Counted from the stretch's first letter, positions 1 to 10,148 are shown. The stretch: 64,000 nucleotides of DNA from Bacillota bacterium (GCA_023426125.1 JAFABI010000025.1:192505-256504), one strand, 5' to 3'. The notes: generated by a model from the sequence alone, not told the origin. Numbers and translations: made by a program.

Positions 1-768
1 TCCCTGGGCTGTGTGAGAAATATGGGTTTTGACCTTGCCAAGTACGGCTTGCTCCCTTTAACGGCGGAGGAATGCGGAAAGGTGGCCGGTATGATCGAAG
101 GATGGTTTCCCATGTGGACTGCGGCGCCGGTCCTGTATGTCGATTATCCGGTCTATTCCGACGAGAAGATTTTCAGGAAAGACAGCATTGCGGAAGGAAT
201 CAGGCTATGGTTGGAAAGGATGTCGGAATGCAGGCCTCCGTTAGTACTGATCGATACCTTCAATAAATCAAAAGGATACCGGATATTAAAACGGAACGAC
301 GGTGACAGGAAAGGCCTGCTAAGTCTTGATGATGTCCTGTGTATCGACAAATTGGGGAAGGAAATGGGAATAAGGATCTTATGGGCGGGAGGCATTTCCT
401 TGTCCCAGGTCTATACCTTCGGCAAGCTGGAGGTGTTTGGAATCTATGTGACCTCGGCAGTCTCAAAAAGTATTCCCGTTACGGAGGAGTATAGCAGCGA
501 TCCTGTCCTGGATGAGCAGAAAGAACCGGCTTATCCGGGCGTGTATCTTGCAAAATTACTCCTTGAAGCCGGATTTCTTGCCGCAAAACTGCTGGATTAC
601 GGAATCTCCGACCTGGCCGGCGCCATAGAGACGGAAGCGGAAAGACTTCTAAAATACCTTGACGGGAAAAATCTGTGGGAGGCCTATGAATATGCAAGGG
701 TAAAGCTGGATGCGCTGATCCTTTCCGGATGGGAGAAGCATTTCAGCCGCCAGGGCATACCGGTATAA
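1..768 (+). CDS. TIM-barrel protein resembling (5-formylfuran-3-yl)methyl phosphate synthase (MfnB/DUF556), 5' end outside window
   Basis: The frame is open from the first base, so the true start probably lies upstream; the first in-window candidates are GTG at 13 and ATG at 22. The recognisable part is the middle: a strand ending LIDTFNKS, a helix, then GIRILWAGGIS and a following FGIYVTSAVS. This order (D-T-x-x-K, then an A-G strand end, then a G-I-x-V strand) resembles the C-terminal half of MfnB-type phosphate synthases, which make a furan phosphate from triose phosphate. The last ~80 residues are helical and do not match what I know of that family. The next gene encodes a hydroxyacid dehydrogenase, 139 bp downstream on the same strand, so a joint pathway is possible but unproven. 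The family assignment is by pattern only; another TIM-barrel enzyme would fit. Confidence 0.4.
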   Translation, partial: SLGCVRNMGFDLAKYGLLPLTAEECGKVAGMIEGWFPMWTAAPVLYVDYPVYSDEKIFRKDSIAEGIRLWLERMSECRPPLVLIDTFNKSKGYRILKRNDGDRKGLLSLDDVLCIDKLGKEMGIRILWAGGISLSQVYTFGKLEVFGIYVTSAVSKSIPVTEEYSSDPVLDEQKEPAYPGVYLAKLLLEAGFLAAKLLDYGISDLAGAIETEAERLLKYLDGKNLWEAYEYARVKLDALILSGWEKHFSRQGIPV

Positions 769-806
769 GAGAATACGAGAATGGCATTGAAATCCATAAA
801 AAAACT

Positions 807-861
807 GTTAGGCCTATTGCAGCATTTTAGTAAGATTGATAAAATGCTTATTGTCCCTAAC
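807..861. repeat. Nested inverted repeat upstream of the dehydrogenase gene
   Basis: Inner arms AGCATTTTA (821-829) and TAAAATGCT (840-848) are perfect over 9 bp with a 10-nt loop. Outer arms GTTAGG (807-812) and CCTAAC (856-861) extend the fold. No T-run follows, so it looks more like an operator or a 5'-leader structure than a terminator. It lies about 50 bp before the start at 908. Confidence 0.4.
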
Positions 862-907
862 GTGAATACTGCATTAAAAGTATCGATAAATGGAGGTATT
901 GCTTTAA

Positions 908-1903
908 ATGAATATACTTGTGACCTTACCTGAAGGCGAAGTGAAAAACACTTTTATTCCTGGTGCCACCGCAGAAAAGCTCGAAGCTCTTGGCCAGGTT
1001 ACATGGAACACATTCCACCGGCAGTTCGACAAAATGGAGTTGAGGGAAAAGCTAAGGGGTCAGGACATCTGTATTACCGGATGGGGTTGTCCGAAGCTGG
1101 ATGAGGATGTTTTGGGCAATGCGGATAAACTGAAGCTTGTTGTCCATACCGGAGGATCTGTTGCCCCAATCGTCAGCAGTTATCTCTATGAAAAAGGAAT
1201 AAAAGTTATAAGCGGAAATAAGCTTTATGCGGAATCAGTTGCAGAAGGGGTTCTGGGATACATATTGTGTTCATTGAGAGGACTGGTGTTCTTTAATAAT
1301 GAATTGCAGGCGGGCAGTTGGAGAGGCGGAGCCTACAATGAAGGTTTGCTTGACCAGACAGTGGGGCTTGTTGGTTTCGGAATGGTGGCGAAATACCTCG
1401 CGGGAATGCTTAAACCATTCAGGGCAGGAATTCGGGTGTATGATCCATATATTACGGAAGAAACATGTGCGGAGTACGGAGTGGAGTGCACAAACCTGGA
1501 GGATCTCATAACAACATCCAAAATAATTTCTCTCCATGCACCCAAAATACCTGAAACTTACCATATGATAGACAAAAGGCTCATCCGTATGATACCCGAC
1601 GGCGCTTTACTTGTAAATACCGCAAGAGGAGCGTTGATTGATGAAGAAGCCCTGGCCGGTGAACTCCGGAAAAACAGATTCAAGGCTGTTCTTGACGTCT
1701 TTGAGGTTGAGCCTCTGCCAGTGGAAAGCGGATTAAGAGGCCTGCCCAATGTCATCCTTATACCTCATATGGCAGGACCTACGGTTGACAGGCGCAAAAT
1801 AGTTACGGAAGAATTAATCAAAGATATGGAGAATTTTTGGGCAGGTAAGGCCTTGAAACATGAAATCAGTAATGAATACGCTATGAAAATGACACAGCTG
1901 TGA
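908..1903 (+). CDS. D-isomer-specific 2-hydroxyacid dehydrogenase (phosphoglycerate/glyoxylate dehydrogenase-like)
   Basis: The 331-residue length is normal for this NAD(P)-dependent family, which reversibly reduces 2-oxoacids in the cytoplasm. The Rossmann loop is VGLVGFGMVAKYL (about residues 152-164). The catalytic set is visible: arginine in NTARGALIDEEA, glutamate in DVFEVEPLP and histidine in IPHMAGPT. The start is ATG 908 with TGGAGG at 891-896. A terminator follows at 1930. There is no ACT or other regulatory domain, so a dedicated serine-pathway SerA is unlikely. The late, A-containing active-site HMAGPT is typical of the many clostridial sugar-acid/phosphonate-type members. The exact substrate cannot be read from sequence. 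Confidence 0.85.
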   Translation: MNILVTLPEGEVKNTFIPGATAEKLEALGQVTWNTFHRQFDKMELREKLRGQDICITGWGCPKLDEDVLGNADKLKLVVHTGGSVAPIVSSYLYEKGIKVISGNKLYAESVAEGVLGYILCSLRGLVFFNNELQAGSWRGGAYNEGLLDQTVGLVGFGMVAKYLAGMLKPFRAGIRVYDPYITEETCAEYGVECTNLEDLITTSKIISLHAPKIPETYHMIDKRLIRMIPDGALLVNTARGALIDEEALAGELRKNRFKAVLDVFEVEPLPVESGLRGLPNVILIPHMAGPTVDRRKIVTEELIKDMENFWAGKALKHEISNEYAMKMTQL

Positions 1904-1929
1904 TGAAAATTATTATCGAGACGTTATAG

Positions 1930-1957
1930 ACCGGCTTTCCAGCCGGTTCTTTTTTTT
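1930..1957 (+). terminator. Rho-independent terminator of the dehydrogenase gene
   Basis: ACCGGCT - ttcc - AGCCGGT stem followed by a T-rich run with eight consecutive T. It sits 27 bp after the stop at 1903. Confidence 0.85.
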
Positions 1958-2231
1958 GGTATGCCAGTTTTGCCAACAGTTCTTGTGCCTTTTGTACACG
2001 ATAAGAGTCCGGATATTCCTTAAAAATCCTTCCATTGCATTCATGAACAAAATGCATGTATACCCCGTTGAAACCATAAGGAGATATGGCCAACAGTCCC
2101 GGTTAATACAGCAGGAATTTAATTTTTGTAGTTTTGTGTTAAACAAAGAAAACGTGGTAAGTATATCCGAGAAAAACACAAACAATCAGGAAAGCGAGGT
2201 GCCTTTTGGTTGAAAAGAATGCGGCTGCCCA

Positions 2232-2330
2232 TTAGAACCCCATCCATTCAAAATAGCCGGCGGAAGGGTAGATAAAGCGCAGCTTGGTGCCGTTCTCATT
2301 ATAGGTATAGGAACCCACCGGACGCAGTAA
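2232..2330 (-). pseudogene. C-terminal remnant of an unidentified protein
   Basis: On the minus strand a short open stretch ends at a TAA (2232-2234) and reads like a real protein tail: it includes RPVGSYTYNENGTK and FIYPSAGYFEWMGF. Upstream in the same frame a stop occurs at 2358-2360 and there is no start codon or ribosome binding site, so this is debris rather than a gene. The rest of the 1904-2397 gap holds the terminator at 1930 and otherwise nothing I recognise. I could not assign the family. Confidence 0.35.
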
Positions 2331-2397
2331 TTTAGAAAAAAGAAAGTTGTAGAAGAATTAAAGAAAGTAGAAAAAAATGTAGAAGAAATGAGGATGA

Positions 2398-5300
2398 ATG
2401 TTAATGGAGGGAAAGTCTTTTTTGTCCAGAAAAGGAATTCTGCTTTTCGTACTTGTTCTGGCCATGCTTCTGTTATTGTACCCTGGAATGTCATTTGCGG
2501 CAGACCCTGATACAGAATGGTATACGGATGCTCTGCCCGGAACAGGTCTGACGGCTGATCACCCTTATGCCATCAGCAACGCGGCCGAGCTGGCCGGATT
2601 GGCCCAATTGGTCAATAGCGGTGCGGAAACTTTTACAGGGAAATACGTTGAAATTAATAATTCTGCCGGCATTGACCTTTCCGCTTATTCAGACTGGGTC
2701 CCTGTCGGAACGTTGGCCAATCCGTTTAAAGGCTCCTTTAACGGAAATGGAGAGACCATTTCAGGCCTCACCATTGATAACACTGAAACGTTAACCGCTA
2801 ACCAGAGTGTTGCCCTGGGCCTTTTTGGCTGTATCGGAACAGGTGGTTCCGTACAGGACCTGACCCTTGCTTCCATTACTATTACGGTTCATCATACGAT
2901 TGGATCTGACAACGTTGCAAACAGTTATGTGGGCGGTATTGCAGGCTTGAACGAGGGAACCGTATCCGGCTGTACGGTTTCGGGAAACCTTGAGGTAGAT
3001 GGAGTTGATATCAGAGTTGGAGGTATTGTAGGTAAAAACGGTTCAGACAGCGGTTCTGCGGGGAATACCTACGGAATTATTGAAGGCTGTACAGTCAATT
3101 GCAGCATTGTGGCAGCGTCAAGCTATCAGTCGGCACATGTGGGAAGTATTGCGGGCGGTTCTACAAAAGAGGGCTGCATAATTGAAAATTGTGTCAGTCT
3201 GGGATCCGTCACCGTAAGCGGAAAGCTGGCATATATCGGTGCTTACAAAGCATCGCTGAATGCCGGAGGTATCGTAGGATATGCTGACCATACCGGCATT
3301 ACAAATTGTACAAGCTCTTCCGTGATAACTGTGAATGAGAATTGCAGATACGCATATGCCGGAGGAGTGATCGGTGAAGCCGCCACCAGTGAGATCCGAA
3401 ATTGCAGCAGTAGCGGAACTGTCTTTGCCCATGGCGGGGACAACACCAGTTACAGCAACGAAGAAATAGCTGCCGGTGGACTGGCGGGAAGAGTAGCCAG
3501 CGCATCCGTCATTGACAATTGCAGCAGTTCCGGAACTGTAGAGGCTGAAGCCGACAATGCAAATTATGCCTTTGCCGGAGGACTGGCAGGCTATGTGAAG
3601 CAGTTTGGAGGCCTCTCTTCCATCAGCCGCAGCTATGCCACCGGTACGGCAGACGCAACCGCACTCAGTAATGGTTTTGCAATGTCCGGCGGCTTTTGCG
3701 GCTATCTCTGGAATGCTTCCATCGAAAAAAGCTACAGTTCCGGAAACGCCAGCAGTGTCGCCGCGACGGGTGGCTATGCCTCAAGCGCAGGCTTTGCCGG
3801 ATATGCCCAGGTATGTACCGTTGAAAACAGCTACAGCACGGGCGACTCTTCTGCAAACTGCGATACAAGGGAACGCTCAGGCGGATTTGTAGGGGCAATA
3901 GCGGGTAATACCACCTTTATAAATTGTTATAGTACGGGACAGTCTGCTGTTGCCCACACCGGGGGTGCGTTTTTCGGGGGCGCTTTCATCGGAGCGGCTG
4001 GAGGAACCTGTACGGTTACAAATTGCTACTACGATGCACTAAAAAACGAGACGCTGAAGGCAATTGGAAATAATATTGCGGCATTGGGAAGTGCAATTCC
4101 GCTTATAACCCATGCCATGACTGACAATGGCACGCTAACCGCCGACATGAACGGTCTTCCGGACAGTGTGTGGATGAAGCGGGCAAACACCGCAACAGAA
4201 TGGTATTATCCGGAATTAAAGGATTTCGGAGGTTCTTCCGATTCTGCTGTCGAAGCTGCATCCAGAGCCGGCGTAACCACGGCACCCGTTACGGCGCTTC
4301 CTATGAATGTTTCCAATGTGGCCATTTCCTATACGTTAAATGCAATCGAAATTACCATGCCGGATATTGGCCTGCAAACCGGCAATTTTACAGTCATTAA
4401 TAACGTAACCGGTACATCCGTGGTGCCAACGGGCATATCCTATGCCAACGGGAAATATACCCTGACGGTTGGCAGCCTCATGAGCTATTACGATACCTAT
4501 ACGCTGACAATTACAAAGACAAACTATGAAACCTATACGGACCCTGATGTTTATTACGGCATCCTGGCCGTAGTCGGCGATTTAAACCTGATTGATGAAC
4601 CCAACATCTTCACTTCCTATACAAGGGCATTATCGGACGGCGTGGTAACGGTAAGCAACAACATATATACGGCCGATGCTTTGATATATCCGGACAGCGA
4701 GCCGGGATCCCTATACAGGAAGATTGAAACAAACAACGGAGACATCCTTACGCCTGCGTCAACGAACGATTTCCGTGCTGTAGGAGCCTTTGTGATCGCA
4801 CCTTCCGGCGCATTGGGCGCAAAGTCTCTTTATTCCGACGGCAGCATGACAAAACTGACGGATGACGACCTGATCGACGCAAACCCGAACTTTAAGGAAA
4901 CAGTGGCCTCCGGAAAAGCGGCAAACGATAATGCATACTGGCAGACAATCGCTTTTGCGCCTGTGTATATGAAGACAGCCGTCAAACAAAGCGATTCTTC
5001 CTGGCGGTTGAATGATCCGGCAGACAGGCTGAGGATCGTCGAGTGGTATGACAACGCTGACTGTACAGGCGCTCCTATAAAGGTTGTAAGATTCATGATG
5101 AAGGTAGAGTATGCGGGAAGCATTCAGATTGTCCCGGCGGCACCGACCAACCCTGTGCAGGATGACGCCGGCAACACCTTCGGATGGACCAATGCAGCAG
5201 GTTTCGCCAGCGTAGGCGACTATGAATACAGTGTGGATGGAGGAAGCACCTGGAACAATGCGGCTGCAAATCCTCAAAGCCTTCCGAATGAAAACTATGC

Positions 5301-8300
5301 GGTTGGAGACATACAGGTAAGGGTAAAAGCGGATGCAGCTGCGGGAAGAGCCGCAGGAGCCATCTTAAAGTCAACGATTGCGTATACGGAAGCTCCGGAG
5401 CTAACAGCGGTGTATGCCCCTGTGGCGGGCTCAACGGCAGTTGACCCGGGAGACAGCTTCACATTGACATTCACCGAAAATGTAAGTGCCGTATCCGGCA
5501 AATACATCTTTATCAAAAAGACCTCCGATGACAGTATTGCGGAGACGATAGCGGCGAACAGCTCCCAGGTCACGGTGACAGGCACTCAGGTCACGGTCAA
5601 TCCGTCCGCAGACCTGTACTACAGCACCGGCTATTATATCCTGGTTGACGCCGGAGCCTTCACAGCGTCCGGAAGCGGTGGCATTTACCAGGGCATCGCC
5701 GGCAAAACCACATGGAGTTTTACGACGGAGATGCGGTCCGAAGTCACGGCAGTCACCTCGGAGGCGCTGGCCCACTATATGGCCAATCCCAATATATCCG
5801 TCATAAACCTGGCCGGCGGAACGGAATATGCCTATGCCGGTGGAACGGTTTCGAGAAGCCTGACCGTCAACGGGAACGGCGGAACGATCCTTGCAGGTCA
5901 GGGTGTGAACGATACTGTCGTGAGGAGCGATGATATTACGGTGAGCAGTACCGGCCTTTCGAATTATGCAAACAAGATGGTTTTCATCAAAGTGGAGGGA
6001 GCGGGAAATGTCCTGACGCTGACAGACCTCACCTTGAAAAACGGCAGCAACAAAAACGGGACAGATACGGCGGATGACGGTATATTTGCCGTAGTGAATG
6101 TAAAAACAGGCGCCTCTCTGTATATGGACAATGTAACATTGGAGGATTTCCATAACAACCCCAGCCCGGGAGACAATTTCAGTTTTGGCATTCATGCGGA
6201 ACCTGCCGCTGTTTCGACAACAATCAAGGACAGCAGATTTGAAAGCACCAATGCCTTCAGGAATGCGGTCGCCATCCGCGGCGGCGCCATCCAGCTCCTC
6301 AACAATAGCTTTGAGGGGACGGACCATCCGGAGAGGCTGAGGCAAGCGGACGGTTATGAATATGCCATCTACATCTACGGAGGGCAAGGGAGTGTCCTGG
6401 AGAACACCATTAGCGGATATAACAGCACAACGCAGCTGGGATATACAAGCGCGGGGATTGCCGTTATAGGGTTCTACAGTACGGAAGTAATCATTGAGGA
6501 CAACATATTATCCTATAACGCCAGTGGAATTGACATAACGGGAACCTGGTCACCCTGGTCTTCCAACAGGTTCATGAAAGTGAACGGGCAGGTGCTGACC
6601 TCCTATGAAGATGCCTACACCATGGGAGAAGCATTAAAGGAAGCAAATACGCAGGATTATGTATCGGTTTCCATGGACCAGAATGATGAAGTGAAACTGG
6701 AAGATTCACCAGGGCATAACTATTATTCAGTGTATGGGGGATACAGATCACCTTTTCTGACATTGACCGGCACTACGGCAAATTCTGCGACAGTGCAGCT
6801 TTCCACAGCGGATATGGACGCGCTGAATGCGGCAACCGCGATAGAGTTTGAAAAGCAAACGGACAGTGACACAAATTGGACTTCTGCAGCATTTACTTGG
6901 ATAACGGAGCCGGCACAAGCGACTTTGAGCCTGGAGGCAGGCCATGTATACCGTATACGGGCAAAATTGACGCATAAAAGCTATGTAGAAACGTCAGATC
7001 CGGTTGAAAGGACTCTGGTGACATATACGAACCTTGTCACTGTAGCGGACACAACAGCGCCTGTGCTGAGCGGGGAAAGCGCGAGCGGTATAACGGACAC
7101 AACGGCAACGTTGAATTTCACATCGAATGAAGCAGGAACATACTATTACGTGGTATATGCAGCCGGAGACACTGCGCCGGATGCTGCGGCAGTAAAGGCT
7201 CAGGGAACGGCAGCAGCAAAGGGAACGGCAGCGGCGACGGCAGCAGCCAATACGGCAAATGTAACCGGGTTGGCAGAATCCACAGCCTACAAAGCGTACG
7301 TGATTGTGGAAGACGCAGCCGGCAACTTATCGGCGGTGACCGCGATAGACTTTACGACAACGGCGACCCCGGACACAACAGCGCCTGTGCTGAGCGGGGA
7401 AAGCGCGAGCGGTATAACGGATACAACCGCAACGCTGAATTTCACATCGAATGAAGCAGGAACATACTATTACGTGGTATATGCAGCCGGGGACACTGCG
7501 CCGGATGCTGCGGCAGTAAAGGCACAGGGAATGGCGGCAACAAAGGGAACGGCAGCGGCGACGGCGGCAGCCAATACGGCAAATGTAACCGGGTTGGCAG
7601 AATCCACGGCCTACAAAGCATATGTGATCGTGGAAGATGCATCGGGCAACTTGTCGGCGGTGACCGCGATAGACTTTACAACCATGGCAGCAGCATCCCT
7701 TGCCCATGATGTGACAGGAAACGCTAAGGTCTTTCGTCCCTTACCGGCTGATTATGTGGCAGAGGCCAGAGACACTCTCACGGTGACGGTTCAGTCCTCC
7801 GGAAGGAACAGCAACGTGACCGCTGTCTTGAATGGAAACGATGCCTCCAGCTTTACTCTGACAGCAGACATCGGATCATTGAATGAAGGGGAGACAGGGA
7901 CATTTACGGTGACGCCGAATACAGGCTTACCATCAGGAACATATAATGCAACGGTGACCATTACCTCGGATGAATTCCCGGCGGGGGTGAGCTTTACCAT
8001 ACAGCAGACCGTTAGCTCTCCGGGCGACTTTATCCTTGCAGCAGTGCCGGGAAGCGGATATGTACAACTGAACTGGACTTCGGTACCGGAAGCAGTCTAT
8101 TATGACGTATACATAGACAACACCTATACTGTAACTGTAACAGACGACGTATATGCTTATAGAGCGGAAGGACTTATTAATGGAACATCCTACAGCTTTG
8201 AAGTCAGAGCTGTCGAAAACCATCATACAACCATTGCTCTCTCCAATTTGGTCATAGCAACACCGGCGGATGTAGCCGGCGTTCCGGTGAATGTAACGGC

Positions 8301-9852
8301 GACAGCCGGCAACGGTCAGGCGAGAATCAGCTTCACGGCGCCATCCGGGAACGGCGGCAGTCCAATCACTGGTTATACCGTTTATGTTTACCGGAATGGA
8401 GTAAAGCAGAATAATCTTACTGTAACAGGAGTAACAGGTAGCCCAGTTGATGTTTATGGCCTGACTAACTGGACTGCTTATAGTTTCACCGTTGTAGCGG
8501 TAAATGCACAGGGGAATAGTGCAGAATCTGCCGCCAGTAACGAAGTTATGCCTTATGTCCCGTCCGGTTATGACCCGGGGGATAGCAAATCCGGCGATAC
8601 CACCGGCGTAGATGTGCTGGTCAACGGCAAGGTGGAAAATGCGGGAACAGCCAGGACTACAACAGAAGGGAATAAAACTGTAACCACGATTACTCTGGAC
8701 GAAAAGAAGCTGGAACAGAGGTTGGCACAGGAAGGTAATAATGCCGTAATCACCATACCTGTCAGTACGAATTCAGATGTGGTGGTGGGAGAACTGAACG
8801 GACAGATGGTAAAGGGCATGGAGAATAAACAGGCAGTTGTTGAAGTGAAAACCGGGACAGCTACTTATACTATTCCTGCACAGCAGATCAACATCGATGC
8901 CATTTCAGAGCAATTGGGTACTGATGTAAAGCTAAGTGATATCAGCGTCAGTATAGCAATAGCGAAAGCCTCCGATGAAACTGCAAAGATAGTGGAAAAT
9001 TCTGCTAAGGCGGGAGAGTTTACGATCATAGCTCCTCCGATGGAATTTACGGTGAATTGTTCAACCGGTGGAAAAGTTGTCAGTATCACCAGGTTCAATG
9101 CCTATGTGGAAAGAACCATTGCCATCCCTGACGGAATAGACCCCAACAGGATTACTACAGGCATTGTGGTGGAACCTGACGGTACTGTCCGCCATGTGCC
9201 CACAAGAATAACGATGATCGACGGGAAGTACTATGCAGTGATTAACAGTCTGACCAACAGTACGTACTCCGTAATATGGCATCCTTTGGAATTCAAAGAT
9301 ACTGAGAATCACTGGGCAAAGGAAGCTATTAACGATATGGGATCCAGAATGGTCATAAACGGCATTGGAGACGGTATGTTCTATCCGGATATTGACATCA
9401 CCCGCGCTGAATTTGCAGCCATTATGGTAAGAGGTCTGGGTCTCAAGCCCGGGACAGGGAAAAATCCGTTTAAGGACGTGAGTAACACCGCATGGTACTG
9501 CGAGTTCATCGAGACGGCTTATGAATATGGCCTTATCTCGGGGTACAGTGCGGATACCTTCGGGCCGGAGGACAAAATCACCCGGGAACAGGCTATGGCA
9601 GTGATTGCCAGGGCAATGAACATCACCAGGTTGAAAACGGAGCTTGCAGCAGGTGAAGCAGACAGTATTCTTGCCGGCTTTGTCGATTCTGAGCTAGCCG
9701 CACAATGGGCAAGGGCAAGTATGGCGTCTTGCGTAAAGACAGGCATAATATCCGGTAAGAGTGGAAAAATGCTGGCCCCCGGGGATAATATAACCAGGGC
9801 GGAAGTAGCGGTGATCGTAAGGCGGTTGCTGCAGAAATCAAATTTAATATAA
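2398..9852 (+). CDS. Giant secreted SLH-domain surface protein with GLUG repeats, beta-helix and FN3-type repeats
   Basis: 2484 residues. A signal peptide (hydrophobic core about residues 14-31, cleavage near SFAA/DP) directs export. Residues ~170-560 carry about nine GLUG-type repeats (pattern GGxxGxxxxxxxxxNCxSSG). Residues ~1000-1112 look like an SbsA/Big_5 Ig-like domain (LTFTENVSAV). Residues ~1115-1400 form a right-handed parallel beta-helix-type region. Residues 1551-1765 are two nearly identical FN3-like units, followed by further beta-sandwich and FN3-like domains to ~2055. Residues ~2075-2297 resemble the domain that often precedes SLH domains. Three SLH domains (~2298-2484; ITRAEFAAIMVRG, ITREQAMAVIARA, ITRAEVAVIVRRL) should bind pyruvylated wall polymer. 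ATG 2398 has a GAGG only 4 nt away; ATG 2404 is an equally good start. It is probably an adhesin or glycan-binding/scaffolding protein; no catalytic motif was recognised. Confidence 0.9.
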   Translation: MLMEGKSFLSRKGILLFVLVLAMLLLLYPGMSFAADPDTEWYTDALPGTGLTADHPYAISNAAELAGLAQLVNSGAETFTGKYVEINNSAGIDLSAYSDWVPVGTLANPFKGSFNGNGETISGLTIDNTETLTANQSVALGLFGCIGTGGSVQDLTLASITITVHHTIGSDNVANSYVGGIAGLNEGTVSGCTVSGNLEVDGVDIRVGGIVGKNGSDSGSAGNTYGIIEGCTVNCSIVAASSYQSAHVGSIAGGSTKEGCIIENCVSLGSVTVSGKLAYIGAYKASLNAGGIVGYADHTGITNCTSSSVITVNENCRYAYAGGVIGEAATSEIRNCSSSGTVFAHGGDNTSYSNEEIAAGGLAGRVASASVIDNCSSSGTVEAEADNANYAFAGGLAGYVKQFGGLSSISRSYATGTADATALSNGFAMSGGFCGYLWNASIEKSYSSGNASSVAATGGYASSAGFAGYAQVCTVENSYSTGDSSANCDTRERSGGFVGAIAGNTTFINCYSTGQSAVAHTGGAFFGGAFIGAAGGTCTVTNCYYDALKNETLKAIGNNIAALGSAIPLITHAMTDNGTLTADMNGLPDSVWMKRANTATEWYYPELKDFGGSSDSAVEAASRAGVTTAPVTALPMNVSNVAISYTLNAIEITMPDIGLQTGNFTVINNVTGTSVVPTGISYANGKYTLTVGSLMSYYDTYTLTITKTNYETYTDPDVYYGILAVVGDLNLIDEPNIFTSYTRALSDGVVTVSNNIYTADALIYPDSEPGSLYRKIETNNGDILTPASTNDFRAVGAFVIAPSGALGAKSLYSDGSMTKLTDDDLIDANPNFKETVASGKAANDNAYWQTIAFAPVYMKTAVKQSDSSWRLNDPADRLRIVEWYDNADCTGAPIKVVRFMMKVEYAGSIQIVPAAPTNPVQDDAGNTFGWTNAAGFASVGDYEYSVDGGSTWNNAAANPQSLPNENYAVGDIQVRVKADAAAGRAAGAILKSTIAYTEAPELTAVYAPVAGSTAVDPGDSFTLTFTENVSAVSGKYIFIKKTSDDSIAETIAANSSQVTVTGTQVTVNPSADLYYSTGYYILVDAGAFTASGSGGIYQGIAGKTTWSFTTEMRSEVTAVTSEALAHYMANPNISVINLAGGTEYAYAGGTVSRSLTVNGNGGTILAGQGVNDTVVRSDDITVSSTGLSNYANKMVFIKVEGAGNVLTLTDLTLKNGSNKNGTDTADDGIFAVVNVKTGASLYMDNVTLEDFHNNPSPGDNFSFGIHAEPAAVSTTIKDSRFESTNAFRNAVAIRGGAIQLLNNSFEGTDHPERLRQADGYEYAIYIYGGQGSVLENTISGYNSTTQLGYTSAGIAVIGFYSTEVIIEDNILSYNASGIDITGTWSPWSSNRFMKVNGQVLTSYEDAYTMGEALKEANTQDYVSVSMDQNDEVKLEDSPGHNYYSVYGGYRSPFLTLTGTTANSATVQLSTADMDALNAATAIEFEKQTDSDTNWTSAAFTWITEPAQATLSLEAGHVYRIRAKLTHKSYVETSDPVERTLVTYTNLVTVADTTAPVLSGESASGITDTTATLNFTSNEAGTYYYVVYAAGDTAPDAAAVKAQGTAAAKGTAAATAAANTANVTGLAESTAYKAYVIVEDAAGNLSAVTAIDFTTTATPDTTAPVLSGESASGITDTTATLNFTSNEAGTYYYVVYAAGDTAPDAAAVKAQGMAATKGTAAATAAANTANVTGLAESTAYKAYVIVEDASGNLSAVTAIDFTTMAAASLAHDVTGNAKVFRPLPADYVAEARDTLTVTVQSSGRNSNVTAVLNGNDASSFTLTADIGSLNEGETGTFTVTPNTGLPSGTYNATVTITSDEFPAGVSFTIQQTVSSPGDFILAAVPGSGYVQLNWTSVPEAVYYDVYIDNTYTVTVTDDVYAYRAEGLINGTSYSFEVRAVENHHTTIALSNLVIATPADVAGVPVNVTATAGNGQARISFTAPSGNGGSPITGYTVYVYRNGVKQNNLTVTGVTGSPVDVYGLTNWTAYSFTVVAVNAQGNSAESAASNEVMPYVPSGYDPGDSKSGDTTGVDVLVNGKVENAGTARTTTEGNKTVTTITLDEKKLEQRLAQEGNNAVITIPVSTNSDVVVGELNGQMVKGMENKQAVVEVKTGTATYTIPAQQINIDAISEQLGTDVKLSDISVSIAIAKASDETAKIVENSAKAGEFTIIAPPMEFTVNCSTGGKVVSITRFNAYVERTIAIPDGIDPNRITTGIVVEPDGTVRHVPTRITMIDGKYYAVINSLTNSTYSVIWHPLEFKDTENHWAKEAINDMGSRMVINGIGDGMFYPDIDITRAEFAAIMVRGLGLKPGTGKNPFKDVSNTAWYCEFIETAYEYGLISGYSADTFGPEDKITREQAMAVIARAMNITRLKTELAAGEADSILAGFVDSELAAQWARASMASCVKTGIISGKSGKMLAPGDNITRAEVAVIVRRLLQKSNLI
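7048..7684 (+). repeat. Tandem 324-bp repeat (two near-identical FN3-like units) inside the SLH protein gene
   Basis: The unit beginning GACACAACAGCGCCTGTGCT at 7048 recurs at 7372, a period of 324 bp (108 codons). The second copy is slightly shorter and diverges after about 7684. The two copies differ at few positions, indicating recent duplication or gene conversion. Each unit includes an alanine-rich stretch (KGTAAATAAANTANVTG). Confidence 0.9.
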
Positions 9853-9956
9853 CTTCTTTTCAAACGAAATAAGGAAAGAGAAAATGTTTGCATAAGAAGA
9901 CAAGACGGCTCAAAGTAGCTTAACACAATCAAAACCGCCTGTAAAGCGGGATTGGA

Positions 9957-10005
9957 AAAATACCCCCTTTTGCTTGTAAGTCATTCAAGCGGGGGTATTT
10001 TTTTT
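9957..10005. terminator. Strong terminator after the SLH gene, possibly bidirectional with pflB
   Basis: ATACCCCC (9959-9967 region) pairs with GGGGGTAT (from 9991), with an inner GCTTG/CAAGC extension, followed by eight T on the plus strand. The gap to the end of convergent pflB (10149) shows no other feature, and A residues on the left side could let it act for pflB as well. Confidence 0.85.
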
Positions 10006-10148
10006 GCAGATTTCAGATTAAGGGATCAAGCCGTAAGCGGAGTAGGAGCCGATTTTATAGAAACAAAATAGAGAGCCGTGACTAAAGGATTTGCACGGCC
10101 AGGTCAAGGACATATTTTTGTCGAACGGATACTTGCCTTTCCGGCGCA

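Noticed and set aside
5431..6387. 318-codon minus-strand frame within the SLH gene
   Set aside because: Shadow of the repeat-rich SLH protein; composition is not protein-like and the sense frame has clear domains across the region.
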